The notes under the pieces were generated by a model. The model searched no databases, was not told the origin of the DNA, and worked only from the letters and a program-made list of their open reading frames with translations. Shown here piece after piece: positions 53,776 through 62,013 of a DNA stretch of 64,000 nucleotides; positions within the stretch are counted from its first letter, which is position 1, and each line of letters begins with the position of its first letter. The stretch covers positions 2,232,001 through 2,296,000 of the forward strand of contig NZ_BNEL01000003.1 in the NCBI RefSeq assembly GCF_018327685.1, written 5' to 3'. Origin of the DNA: Streptomyces sp. TS71-3. Lineage in GTDB: Bacteria > Actinomycetota > Actinomycetes > Streptomycetales > Streptomycetaceae. The translations under genes and the position numbers were made by a program.

Positions 53776-55146
53776 TCAGACGGTGCGGAAGCGGTTGATG
53801 GCGTCGATGTGCCTGGCCCGCATCCCGGGGTCGCGCACGCCCAGGCCCTCCTCGGGTGCGAGGCACAGGACGCCGACCTTGCCCTGGTGGACGTTGCCGT
53901 GCACGTCCTGCGCGGCCTGCCCGGTCTCCGCCAGCGGGTACACCTTCGACAGCGTCGGGTGGATCCGGCCCTTGGAGATCAGCCGGTTGGCCTCCCAGGC
54001 CTCCCGGTAGTTCGCGAAGTGCGAGCCGATGATGCGCTTGAGCGACATCCACAGGTAGCGGTTGTCGTACTCGTGCCGGTAGCCGGACGTGGAGGCGCAG
54101 GTGACGATCGTGCCGCCCTTGCGCGTCACGTACACCGAGGCGCCGAACGTCTCACGGCCCGGGTGCTCGAAGACGATGTCGACGTCCTCGCCGCCCGTCA
54201 GCTCCCGTATCCGCTTGCCGAACCGCTTCCACTCGCGCGGGTCCTGGTTCCCCTCGTCCGCCCAGAAGGCGTAGCCCTCGGCGTTCCTGTCGATGATCGC
54301 CTCCGCGCCCATGGCCCGGCAGACCTCCGCCTTGTGCGGGCTGCTCACCACGCAGATCGGCGTGGCGCCGCCGGCCAGCGCGAACTGCGTGGCGTACGAG
54401 CCGAGTCCGCCGCTGGCGCCCCAGATGAGGACGTTGTCGCCCTGCTTCATGCCGGCGCCGTTGCGCGAGACCAACTGCCGGTAGGCGGTGGAGTTCACAA
54501 GACCAGGGGCGGCGGCCTCCTCCCACGTGAGGTGGTGGGGCTTGGGCATCAGCTGGTTGGACTTGACGAGGGCGATGTCGGCGAGGCCGCCGAAGTTGGT
54601 CTCGAATCCCCAGATGCGCTGCTCCGGGTCGAGCATGGTGTCGTTGTGGCCGTCGGAGGACTCCAGCTCCACGGAGAGGCAGTGCGCGACGACCTCGTCC
54701 CCGGGCTGCCAGGCGCTGACGCCGGGTCCGGTGCGCAGCACCACGCCCGCCAGGTCGGAGCCGATGACGTGGTAGGGCAGGTCGTGCCGCTTGCCCAGCT
54801 CGCCCATGCGGCCATAGCGCTCCAGGAAGGCGAAGGTCGGCAGCGGCTCGAAGAGCGCGGTCCACACGGAGTTGTAGTTCACCGAGGAGGCCATGACGGC
54901 GACCAGGGCCTCGCCGGGGCCGAGCTCCGGCAGGGGCACCTCGTCGACGTGCAGCGACTTGCGGGGGTCCTTGTCGTGGGTGGCGAGACCGGCGAACATC
55001 TCCGTCTCGTCCTTGTGCACGGTCACCGCGCGGTAGCCGTCCGGCAGGGGCAGGGCCGCGAAGTCAGCGGCCGTGACGGTGGCGGTGCCGTTCCGCGCGG
55101 TGGGCTGCGCCGACTGCGCTTGGATCGCGTCCAGGATTTCCTTCAC
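53776..55146 (-). CDS. ccr: crotonyl-CoA carboxylase/reductase
   Basis: 456 residues from GTG 55146, with GGAGG seven bases upstream. Zinc-less MDR fold with the NADPH-binding segment LIWGASGGLGSYATQFALAGG and ASSVNYNSVWTALFEP. It reductively carboxylates crotonyl-CoA with NADPH and CO2 to ethylmalonyl-CoA, also a polyketide extender. First gene of the operon; the predicted transcription start is about 330 nt upstream. Confidence 0.94.
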   Translation of the reverse strand: MKEILDAIQAQSAQPTARNGTATVTAADFAALPLPDGYRAVTVHKDETEMFAGLATHDKDPRKSLHVDEVPLPELGPGEALVAVMASSVNYNSVWTALFEPLPTFAFLERYGRMGELGKRHDLPYHVIGSDLAGVVLRTGPGVSAWQPGDEVVAHCLSVELESSDGHNDTMLDPEQRIWGFETNFGGLADIALVKSNQLMPKPHHLTWEEAAAPGLVNSTAYRQLVSRNGAGMKQGDNVLIWGASGGLGSYATQFALAGGATPICVVSSPHKAEVCRAMGAEAIIDRNAEGYAFWADEGNQDPREWKRFGKRIRELTGGEDVDIVFEHPGRETFGASVYVTRKGGTIVTCASTSGYRHEYDNRYLWMSLKRIIGSHFANYREAWEANRLISKGRIHPTLSKVYPLAETGQAAQDVHGNVHQGKVGVLCLAPEEGLGVRDPGMRARHIDAINRFRTV

Positions 55147-55482
55147 GGTGGTGCCTCCGGCGAGGGATCGCCCGGCTTCGGCACGTGACCGGGGCCGGGA
55201 AGCGTCGGGGGGACGCTTTCGGGGACGAACGGGCTGCTGGGGCGAGGCTGGTGCCGCCCCTTCGGGGGCCGGGGCGCTGGTGTGCCCCGGGTGGGTGCCG
55301 TCGGTTCGGTGAAGGCGCCGCCCACTGCCCTGAGGTGTGGGAGTCACCCCAGCCGTGTGGTGGCGGCCGGGAGTGTCGCTCTTGAGATGCCTGTGACGCA
55401 GGCGCCCGGGCGCGCGGACCGACGGCCCGCGGGGACAACCGGCGCTCGGGAACTCCCGCGTGCCGGCCACCCGGACACCTTC

Positions 55483-55511
55483 AACGTATGGCACGGGGTG
55501 CCATAAGGCAA
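55483..55511 (-). promoter_or_regulatory. ccr promoter
   Basis: Minus strand TTGCCT (55511-55506), 17-bp spacer, TACGTT (55488-55483). The spacer consists almost entirely of a palindrome. The same TACGTT box occurs just upstream of the TetR gene start near 59320. Confidence 0.6.
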
Positions 55512-55524
55512 GGCACTGCGTGCC
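55488..55524. promoter_or_regulatory. paired palindromic operators at ccr promoter
   Basis: ATGGCACGGGGTGCCAT (55488-55504) and GGCACTGCGTGCC (55512-55524) share the form GGCACNNNGTGCC, with centres 22 bp apart (two helical turns). The first fills the -35/-10 spacer, the second abuts the -35 box, an arrangement for tight repression. Candidate regulators are the TetR protein at 58504-59313 and the divergent AraC protein. Confidence 0.7.
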
Positions 55525-55775
55525 AAAACTTTCCCTCATCTGGCGCCTGGGCTGGTCAAATGAGCGATGATCGATAGCTTTTGGCAACGGGTTCCGGGGC
55601 TACGCCGAGGCCCCGGGCGAACCTGCTGGAGCCGGTGGGACCGCAGGGTCCCCACCTGACGGGCATTCATCAGGCGTTTATCCAGGACTGGTGCACTGGA
55701 TGAGGTCGGCCGGCGCCGGTGCCCGCGCCCGGCCGGCCGCACCGGAGCGGACGAGTCGCGGGCACTCGGGGGAGT

Positions 55776-56786
55776 GTGGCGAGAAACGTGCTGAGAGAAT
55801 CCGTCTTCCGGACCACCGACTTACCCGCGGAACACCGCCTCGACGGCTTCCGCGAGTGCCTGGTGAAGTCTCTGTTCCCGCAGGACCTCGTGGCCGAGCA
55901 GGCGGGGGGCTTCCGGGCCGAGGTGCGGCTGCTGGAGATCGGCGAGGTGCGGGTGTGGTCCACGGCCGTGCAGCCGGTGCGCTTCGTCAGGACGCCCCGG
56001 CTGATCCGGCAGGCCGACCCGGAGCTGTACCACCTCACGCTGCCGCTGCAAGGCACGGTGGACATCGCCCAGGCCGGCCGGCGGGCCCGGCACACGGCGC
56101 ACGAGATGTACCTCGTCGACAGCTCCCGCCCCTTCGAGTGCGTCACCCGGGACTTCGCCGGCGTCGGCCTCTCCCTGCCCAGGAACCGGGTTCCGCTGCC
56201 GCCCGACGGAATCGAGCGGCTGCTGACCCGCCGGATGCCTGCCGGCGAGGGCGTGGGGGCGCTGCTCGCCGGCGTGCTCACCCAGATCGCCTCCGGCGGC
56301 CCCTACCTGCCCTCCGACGCGCCCCGGCTGGAACGGGTCGTGGTCGACCTGTTCTGCGCCACCCTCGCCCACCACCTCGACGCCGAGGACCGCACGGCGC
56401 CGGAGGCCCGCAGCCGCGACCTGACGGTGAGCATCCGCGCGTTCATCGAGCGCGGCCTGCACGACCCGGAGCTGGCCCCGCCCGCGATCGCCGCCGCGCA
56501 CCACATCTCCCTCAGCTACCTGCACCGCCTCTTCCGGGCGGAGGGCACCACGGTCGCCGCGCTGATCCGCCGCATGCGGCTGGAGCGCGCCCACCGCGAC
56601 CTCGGGGACCCGGCCCTCGCCGCCACCCCCATCCACGCCATCGCATCGCGCTGGGGCTTCAAGAGCCACGCCGACTTCACCCGCTCCTACCGCGGCGCCT
56701 ACGGCACGAGCCCCCAGGAACACCGCCGCGGCGCCCCGCGCCGGGGGCTGCATCCGGTCCCGTCGGGGCAGGGCGCGGCGGCGTAG
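55776..56786 (+). CDS. AraC-family transcriptional regulator
   Basis: 336 residues from GTG 55776 (GTG 55788 also possible). The N-terminal AraC-binding-like domain (VRFVRTPRLIRQADPELYHLTL) is followed by a double helix-turn-helix (AAAHHISLSYLHRLFRAEGT, IASRWGFKSHADFTRSYRGAYG). Leu16 is a TTA codon (55821-55823), so expression may depend on the bldA tRNA. Divergent from ccr; it may regulate that operon or the acyl-CoA dehydrogenase-like gene downstream. Confidence 0.9.
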   Translation: MARNVLRESVFRTTDLPAEHRLDGFRECLVKSLFPQDLVAEQAGGFRAEVRLLEIGEVRVWSTAVQPVRFVRTPRLIRQADPELYHLTLPLQGTVDIAQAGRRARHTAHEMYLVDSSRPFECVTRDFAGVGLSLPRNRVPLPPDGIERLLTRRMPAGEGVGALLAGVLTQIASGGPYLPSDAPRLERVVVDLFCATLAHHLDAEDRTAPEARSRDLTVSIRAFIERGLHDPELAPPAIAAAHHISLSYLHRLFRAEGTTVAALIRRMRLERAHRDLGDPALAATPIHAIASRWGFKSHADFTRSYRGAYGTSPQEHRRGAPRRGLHPVPSGQGAAA

Positions 56787-57089
56787 TCCGGGTCCCGATG
56801 GCGTCGTCCGGGTCCGGGCGGTGGCGTCGTGCGGGTGGAGGCAGTGGCGTGGTGCGGGTGGAGGCCGGTGCTCGGGGCGCTGGTGTCCAGAAGGCCCGGG
56901 GTTCGTGATCGGGCGTCAGGGGAGCCGTGGCCGGGCCTGCCACGCCCATCGCGCCCACCGCGCCCGTGCCCGGCGGACGTCCGCTGGGCATGATGGACGG
57001 GTGCCCACCCCTGCCGCCCACGCCCCGACGCACCGCACCCGGCCGCCCGCACGTCGTGGCGGTCCAGCCCCCACCGCGGAGGCCGCCGC
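56787..57089. other. repeat-containing spacer downstream of AraC gene
   Basis: 303 bp, no gene. GTGCGGGTGGAGGC occurs at 56829-56842 and 56852-56865 (23-bp period) within a run of similar GGTGGCGTCG-type units beginning near 56795. Confidence 0.55.
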
Positions 57090-58238
57090 ATGAGCCAGGA
57101 AGCACCGGAGGGCTCGGACGGTGCGGAAGCGCCGGAGGATTCGAAGGGCCCGCAAGCACCTGAGTGCTCCGAGGGCCCGGAGGGTCCGGAGGCCGTCGAC
57201 ATGGTCGAGCGCGCCCGCCGGCTCGCCGCCGACGTGCTGGCACCGGCGGCCCAGCGGGTCGACCAGGAAGGCGTGCCGGCGAGCCACATCGACGCCGTGA
57301 AGCGGTCGGGGCTGCTGGGCCTCAACGCGCCCACGGCGTACGGCGGCGCGGCGGCGCCGGCGGCGGTGGCCCGCGAGACCGCCGAGATCCTCGCCGGCGC
57401 CTGCTGCTCGACGTGGTTCGTGCAGACGCAGCACCACACGCCGGTGAGCACGCTCGCCGCGAGCGACCGCCCGGTGCGGGAACGGCTGCTGCGCCCGCTG
57501 GCCACCGGCGCGCTGCTGTCCGGGGTCGCCTTCTCCTATTTGCGGGCCTTTCCGCGGGTCGTGGTGCGGGCCACGCCGGAGCCAGGCGGCTGGCGGTTCG
57601 ACGGCCGGGTGCCCTGGTACACCGGGTGGGGCCTGAACGACGTGATGATGCTGGGCGGCCTGACCGACGACGGCGAGGTGCTGTTCGGCTTCACCGAGGC
57701 CCGCGCGCGGCCCGGACTGCGGCCTTCCGCCCCGCTGCGGCTCGCCGCGCTCGGCGCCTCCCACACCGTCGCCCTGGACCTGGCGGGCCTGTGGCTGCCC
57801 GACGACGCCGTCGTCCTGCACGTCCCGTACGAGGAGTGGGCGGCCACGGACCGCACGAGGAGCGCGAACACCTCCCCGGCGGTCCTGGGCGTCGCCCGAG
57901 CCGCCCTCGGCGTGCTGGCCGGGTCCGGCGCCGCCGGGGCCGCCGAGACGGCGCAGGCACTGCACGTCCGTCTGGACGGGATCCGGGCCGCCGCGTACGC
58001 GCTCGCCGACCTCCCCGGAACCGGCGAGCGCATCGGGGAGCGCCTGGCGCTCAGGACGGAGGCGTACGACGTGCTGCGCGCCGCCACCACCGCGGCGGTC
58101 GTGGCGGGCGGCGGCCGTGCGATGGGCCTGGACAGCCCGGCCCAACGGCTCGCCCGCGAGGGCCTGTTCCTCCAGGTGCAGGGTCAGACGGCGGACGTGC
58201 GTGCGGCCCAGCTGGCCGCTCTGGCGGCGTTCTCCTGA
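57090..58238 (+). CDS. acyl-CoA dehydrogenase-like flavoprotein
   Basis: 382 residues. After an acidic low-complexity N-terminus (EGSDGAEAPEDSKGPQAPEC, to about 36) comes an acyl-CoA dehydrogenase fold: LNAPTAYGGAAAP, AGACCSTWFVQTQHH, WRFDGRVPWYTGWG, and a helical C-terminal domain with RAATTAAVVAGGGRAMG. The catalytic glutamate loop of true acyl-CoA dehydrogenases is not evident, so it may instead be one of the related flavin-dependent monooxygenase/oxidase types. Adjacent TetR regulator gene and hydroxyacyl-CoA dehydrogenase suggest lipid or aromatic acyl catabolism. Confidence 0.75.
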   Translation: MSQEAPEGSDGAEAPEDSKGPQAPECSEGPEGPEAVDMVERARRLAADVLAPAAQRVDQEGVPASHIDAVKRSGLLGLNAPTAYGGAAAPAAVARETAEILAGACCSTWFVQTQHHTPVSTLAASDRPVRERLLRPLATGALLSGVAFSYLRAFPRVVVRATPEPGGWRFDGRVPWYTGWGLNDVMMLGGLTDDGEVLFGFTEARARPGLRPSAPLRLAALGASHTVALDLAGLWLPDDAVVLHVPYEEWAATDRTRSANTSPAVLGVARAALGVLAGSGAAGAAETAQALHVRLDGIRAAAYALADLPGTGERIGERLALRTEAYDVLRAATTAAVVAGGGRAMGLDSPAQRLAREGLFLQVQGQTADVRAAQLAALAAFS

Positions 58239-58275
58239 GCGCCCCGGCCCGATCCTCCCGGAGCCCGCGCGGCCC

Positions 58276-58296
58276 GGCTGAGGTGGAACCTCAGCC
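58276..58296 (+). terminator. hairpin after acyl-CoA dehydrogenase-like gene
   Basis: GGCTGAGGT-GGA-ACCTCAGCC gives a 9-bp stem with a 3-nt loop, extendable by GC pairs with one mismatch. The CGGCCCGGCTGAGGT block recurs just after it. Confidence 0.7.
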
Positions 58297-58370
58297 CGGC
58301 CGGCCCGGCTGAGGTTCCGCGCCCGGGCTTTCCGGCGCCCGGGCGGCCCCGCGCCGCGGCGATCCCGGCG

Positions 58371-58458
58371 GGTGGACGGGCCGGGCGGACCGGAAGGTGG
58401 GCCGGGCGGACCGGCGGGTGGGCCGGGCGGACCGGCGGGTGGGCACTGCGGACCGGCG
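58371..58458. repeat. 21-bp tandem repeat
   Basis: The unit GGTGGGCCGGGCGGACCGGC plus G is perfect at 58396-58416 and 58417-58437, degenerate at 58438-58458, and a related longer unit precedes at 58371-58395. It lies between two convergent gene ends. Confidence 0.8.
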
Positions 58459-58503
58459 GCGTCTCGCGGCAGGGTGGCCGCGGGCCGGCCGGCCCGCCCG
58501 AGG

Positions 58504-59313
58504 TCAGGCCCGTTCGCGCAGGGCGACCTCGATCGTGCGCATGATCTCGTCGAGCGGGGCGTCCGTGTGGGCCACCGTCACCAGGACGTCGCCGGTGGCG
58601 GTCGCCGTGGTGGACGGCATGGCGCCCTGGGTGCGGCCCGCGCCGATGCCGGTGCCGAAGGTCCTGCGGACGATGGCGAAGGCGTGGTCGAGCTGCTCCT
58701 CCAGGTCGCCCTTGCCGTCGGCGCGCAGCCAGCGGCGCAGTACGTGGTTGTGGGCGGTGACCACCGCGGATGCGGCGACCTCGGCGAGCAGCGGGTCGTC
58801 GTTGGTGGCGTCGTGGTGGGCGTGCTCGTCGAAGTGGCCCAGCAGGTAGCGGGTGAACAGCCGCTCGTACCGGGCGACGGAGGCGATCTCGGCTTCCCGG
58901 AGAGTGGGCACCTCGCGGGTGAGGCGGTAGCGGGCGACCGAGATCTCCGGGCGCGCCGCGTACATCTTCATCACTTCCTTGATCCCGCGGCAGACCGTGT
59001 CGAGCGGGTGCTCGTGCGCGGGTGCCGCGTTCAGCACCGCCTCCGCCCGTACGAGCGTGTCGTCGTGGTCCGGGAAGATCGCCTCTTCCTTGGAGCGGAA
59101 GTGCCGGAAGAACGTGCGGCGTGCCACCCCGGCCTGGGCCGCGATCTCGTCGACCGTCGTCGCCTCGTACCCCTTGGTGGCGAAGAGTTCCATCGCGGCG
59201 GCCGCCAGTTCGCGGCGCATTTTCAGCCGTTGGGCGGCGGCGCGGGAGCCCGCGGCGCGTTCGGGAGGGTCGGCGGTGGGCTGGGGCCGGGAGGACTTGG
59301 CGGGCTGGGACAT
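58504..59313 (-). CDS. TetR-family transcriptional regulator
   Basis: 269 residues from ATG 59313. Helix-turn-helix: ELFATKGYEATTVDEIAAQ, GVARRTFFRHFRSKEEAIF. The ligand domain follows. TACGTT six bases before the ATG suggests a leaderless promoter. The TetR fold commonly binds acyl-CoA-type ligands; with the ethylmalonyl-CoA and hydroxyacyl-CoA genes around it, control of one of these by palindromes such as GGCACNNNGTGCC is plausible. Confidence 0.9.
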   Translation of the reverse strand: MSQPAKSSRPQPTADPPERAAGSRAAAQRLKMRRELAAAAMELFATKGYEATTVDEIAAQAGVARRTFFRHFRSKEEAIFPDHDDTLVRAEAVLNAAPAHEHPLDTVCRGIKEVMKMYAARPEISVARYRLTREVPTLREAEIASVARYERLFTRYLLGHFDEHAHHDATNDDPLLAEVAASAVVTAHNHVLRRWLRADGKGDLEEQLDHAFAIVRRTFGTGIGAGRTQGAMPSTTATATGDVLVTVAHTDAPLDEIMRTIEVALRERA

Positions 59314-59635
59314 GCCCCGAACGTACTGCATGTTCGCGGCCGGATGCGTAGGCACCGGGCCTGCCCCGGCCTCCGACGAGCCGGAATCGAGCAGTCCGCC
59401 CCAGGGCGCGCGGGACTCGCACCAGGCGGTCACGCGCGCGCCCGGAAGCACCCCGGAGCGTCCGGCGCCGGGCACCCCGGGGAGCGGCGGCCCGGGGAAA
59501 GGCGGCCCGGCCGGCGAAGGCCCGCTGCCCGCTCGCCCGGCGCCGGGGATGCCCGCGGAACCCGCCCGCCCGGCGCCGGGGACGCTCGCGGAACCCGGTA
59601 TCCCCGCGCCGGGCACGCTCGCCGAACCCGGTCGC
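59314..59635. other. GC-rich spacer between hydroxyacyl-CoA dehydrogenase and TetR genes
   Basis: 322 bp. The right part is the 33-bp repeat listed separately; the left part holds the TetR promoter region. No gene recognised. Confidence 0.6.
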
Positions 59636-59664
59636 TCAGCGCCGGGCATGCTCGCGGAAGCCGC
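59540..59664. repeat. 33-bp tandem repeat derived from the 3' end of the hydroxyacyl-CoA dehydrogenase gene
   Basis: Four units start with GCGCCGGG at 59540, 59573, 59606 and 59639, an exact 33-bp period. The last unit contains the final codons of the dehydrogenase (GFREHARR) on the minus strand; the others are degenerate copies lying beyond the stop at 59636. Confidence 0.85.
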
Positions 59665-61525
59665 GGCCCGTCTTGCGGCCGAGGCAGCCCGCGGCCACCA
59701 GGTGTTCGAGCAGCGGGGCCGGCGCGAGGGACGGCTCGCGGAACTCGTGGTGGAGCACCCGCTCGATGGCCAGCGACACATCCAGCCCGACGACGTCCAG
59801 CAGCTCGAAGGGCCCCATCGGGTAGCCGGCGCCCAGCCGCATCGCGGCGTCGATGTCGTCCGGCGAGGCGTAGTGGTCCTGGACCATCTTCACCGCGTTG
59901 TTCAGGTACGGGAACAGCAGGGCGTTGACGATGAACCCGGCGCGGTCGCCGCAGTCCACCGGGTGCCTGCCGAGCCGGTCGCAGACCGCGCGGGCGGTGG
60001 CGCCCGCCTCGTCGCCGGTGAGCACGGTGCGCACCACCTCCACCAGCTTCATGGCCGGCGCCGGGTTGAAGAAGTGCAGGCCGACCACGTCCGCCGGACG
60101 TCCGGTGGCGCGGGCGCAGGCGATCACCGGCAGCGAGGAGGTGGTGGTGGCGAGCACCGCGCCCGGCCGGCAGATCCGGTCGAAGGCGGCGAACACGTCC
60201 CGCTTGACCGTGAGGTCCTCCACGACCGCCTCCACCGCGAGGTCGACGTCGGCGAGGGCCGCGTAGCCGCCCACCGGCGTGATCAGGTCGAGCGCGGCCC
60301 CGGCGGCGGCCTCGGTGAGCCTGCCGCGGGCGACGGAGCGGGCCAGCGACCGGCCGATCCGGTCCCTGGCGGCTTCCGCGCGCGCCAGGTCCCGCGCCGC
60401 GAGCACCACGGGCAGGCCGCCGGTGGCGAACACCTCCGTGATGCCGCACGCCATCGTGCCCGAGCCCGCCACGCCCACCGAGCGCACCGGGCGCGCGTCC
60501 CCGGTGCCCGCCCCGGCGGCCGGGGTGAGCGCGTCGGGCACGGTCTCGGCACTGCCCGCCGCGCGGTACGTGTAGAAGCCGCGGCCCGCCTTGCGCCCGG
60601 TCAGCCCGGCGTCGGCGAGCTGCCGCAGCAGCGGCGCGGGTGCGTGCAGCCGGTCGCCCGACTCGGCGTACAGGGCCTCCAGGACGGTGCAGGCGGTGTC
60701 GATGCCGACCAGGTCGAGCAGCGCGAGCGGCCCCATCGGCAGCCCGCAGCCCAGCCGCATGGCCGCGTCGATGTCCTCCCGCGCGGCGTACTTCGCCTCG
60801 TACATGGCGGCGGCCTGGTTGAGGTAGCCGAACAGCAGCCCGTCGGCGACGAACCCGGGCCGGTCGCCGACGGCCACCGGCTCCTTGCCGAGGTCGAGCG
60901 CGAGGTCGGTGACGGCGGCGACCGCGGCCGGCGCGGTGAGCACCGAGGAGACCACCTCGACCAGCCGCATCGCGGGCGCCGGGTGGAAGAAGTGCAGGCC
61001 GAGGACGCGCTCGGGCCGCCCGGAGCCGGCGGCGAGCCGGGTCACGGACAGCGCGTTGGTGCCGGTGGCGATGATCGTGCCGGGCCGCACGACGGCGTCC
61101 AGCGCCCGGATGACCTGCTGCTTGATCTCGTACGACTCGGGGGTCACCTCGATCACCAGGTCCGCGTTCGCCGCGGCGGCGACATCGGTGAAGGTGCGGA
61201 AGCGGGCGAGCGCGTCGCGCCGCTCCGACTCGCTGAGCCGGCCGCGGCGCACGGCGTGCGCGGTGGCGGCGTCCAGCGAGGCGGTGGCGCGGGACGCCGC
61301 CGCCTCGCTGACGTCGATGCCGATCACCTCGCGCCCGGCGCAGGCCAGCAGCTCGGCGATGCCGGTGCCCATCGTGCCGAGCCCGACGACGGCGACGCAG
61401 CGCAGTTCGGTACCGCCGGGCACGGCCGCCGGCGAGGTGGTCTCGGGGTGCGGCCGGGGCGAGGAGTTCTCCGGGTGCGGCCGGGGAGAGCCGACCGGGG
61501 CGGGACGGGACAGGGGAGAGGCCAT
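59636..61525 (-). CDS. double-module 3-hydroxyacyl-CoA dehydrogenase
   Basis: 629 residues consisting of two complete 3-hydroxybutyryl-CoA dehydrogenase units in tandem. Module 1 (about 40-325): AVVGLGTMGTGIAELLACAG, HFFHPAPAMRLVE, YLNQAAAM. Module 2 (about 350-629): GVAGSGTMACGITEVFATGG, HFFNPAPAMKLVE, YLNNAVKM. Both keep the NAD motif and the catalytic His. It oxidises 3-hydroxyacyl-CoA or forms acetoacetyl-CoA, feeding crotonyl-CoA supply for the ccr pathway nearby. Most family members are about 285 residues with one module. Confidence 0.9.
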   Translation of the reverse strand: MASPLSRPAPVGSPRPHPENSSPRPHPETTSPAAVPGGTELRCVAVVGLGTMGTGIAELLACAGREVIGIDVSEAAASRATASLDAATAHAVRRGRLSESERRDALARFRTFTDVAAAANADLVIEVTPESYEIKQQVIRALDAVVRPGTIIATGTNALSVTRLAAGSGRPERVLGLHFFHPAPAMRLVEVVSSVLTAPAAVAAVTDLALDLGKEPVAVGDRPGFVADGLLFGYLNQAAAMYEAKYAAREDIDAAMRLGCGLPMGPLALLDLVGIDTACTVLEALYAESGDRLHAPAPLLRQLADAGLTGRKAGRGFYTYRAAGSAETVPDALTPAAGAGTGDARPVRSVGVAGSGTMACGITEVFATGGLPVVLAARDLARAEAARDRIGRSLARSVARGRLTEAAAGAALDLITPVGGYAALADVDLAVEAVVEDLTVKRDVFAAFDRICRPGAVLATTTSSLPVIACARATGRPADVVGLHFFNPAPAMKLVEVVRTVLTGDEAGATARAVCDRLGRHPVDCGDRAGFIVNALLFPYLNNAVKMVQDHYASPDDIDAAMRLGAGYPMGPFELLDVVGLDVSLAIERVLHHEFREPSLAPAPLLEHLVAAGCLGRKTGRGFREHARR

Positions 61526-62013
61526 GGGGGCTCCAGGTGGCGAAGGTCGGTGCCGGCCGGGGGCGCGCGTAGGGGCACGTGGCGGGCGAGCGCCGACCAG
61601 GGCCCTGCCGCGGCGGTGCCCTCCTGCGGGACGCGGCCCGCAGCTGCCTGGGCGCGCGCCCTCACACGGAGGCGCCCGTGCTCACGACACCGCACGAGCG
61701 GCCTCGCGCACGCGCCGGGCGCACCGGCGGAAAGGGGGAGCCGGCAGGCCCTGTCCCGGGACCTGCCGTGATGGCGCGCGCCGAAGCGTGCGCCGGATCC
61801 GTGCGCCGATACCGCACGAGGCGGGCCGGTGCCCGGAGTACCGAACCGACCATCGCCCGAGGCGGCTGCGTCACCAAGCCGCCCGGAGCGAGGAGCGGGG
61901 AGGTTGTCCCCGCTCTTATGAGCTTAACTGGTGAGTAACGAGCGCGCCAGAGGGTGTCCGGGACTATGTACGGGCTGTCCCTGTGATCTGCGTCCCGGCT
62001 ACGCTCGGCGGTC
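61526..62013. other. divergent region between hydroxyacyl-CoA dehydrogenase and HEAT genes
   Basis: 488 bp without a gene. An A/T-richer patch at 61913-61940 (TTATGAGCTTAACTGG then TGAGTAACG) is a likely promoter/operator area for the dehydrogenase; TACGCT at 62000-62005 is a likely -10 box for the HEAT gene, nine bases before its ATG. Confidence 0.5.

Larger units (their letters stand above)
55147..55775. other. divergent control region of ccr operon and AraC gene, with long ccr leader
   Basis: 629 bp without a credible gene. It holds the ccr promoter with two palindromes (below) and an unusually long predicted leader, 55147-55475, in which I see no known riboswitch. The AraC gene's ribosome-site region CTCGGGGGAG lies at the right end. 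Confidence 0.6.

Noticed and set aside
55147..55475. Cobalamin riboswitch upstream of ccr-meaA
   Set aside because: I looked for the conserved B12-box core and found no convincing match.
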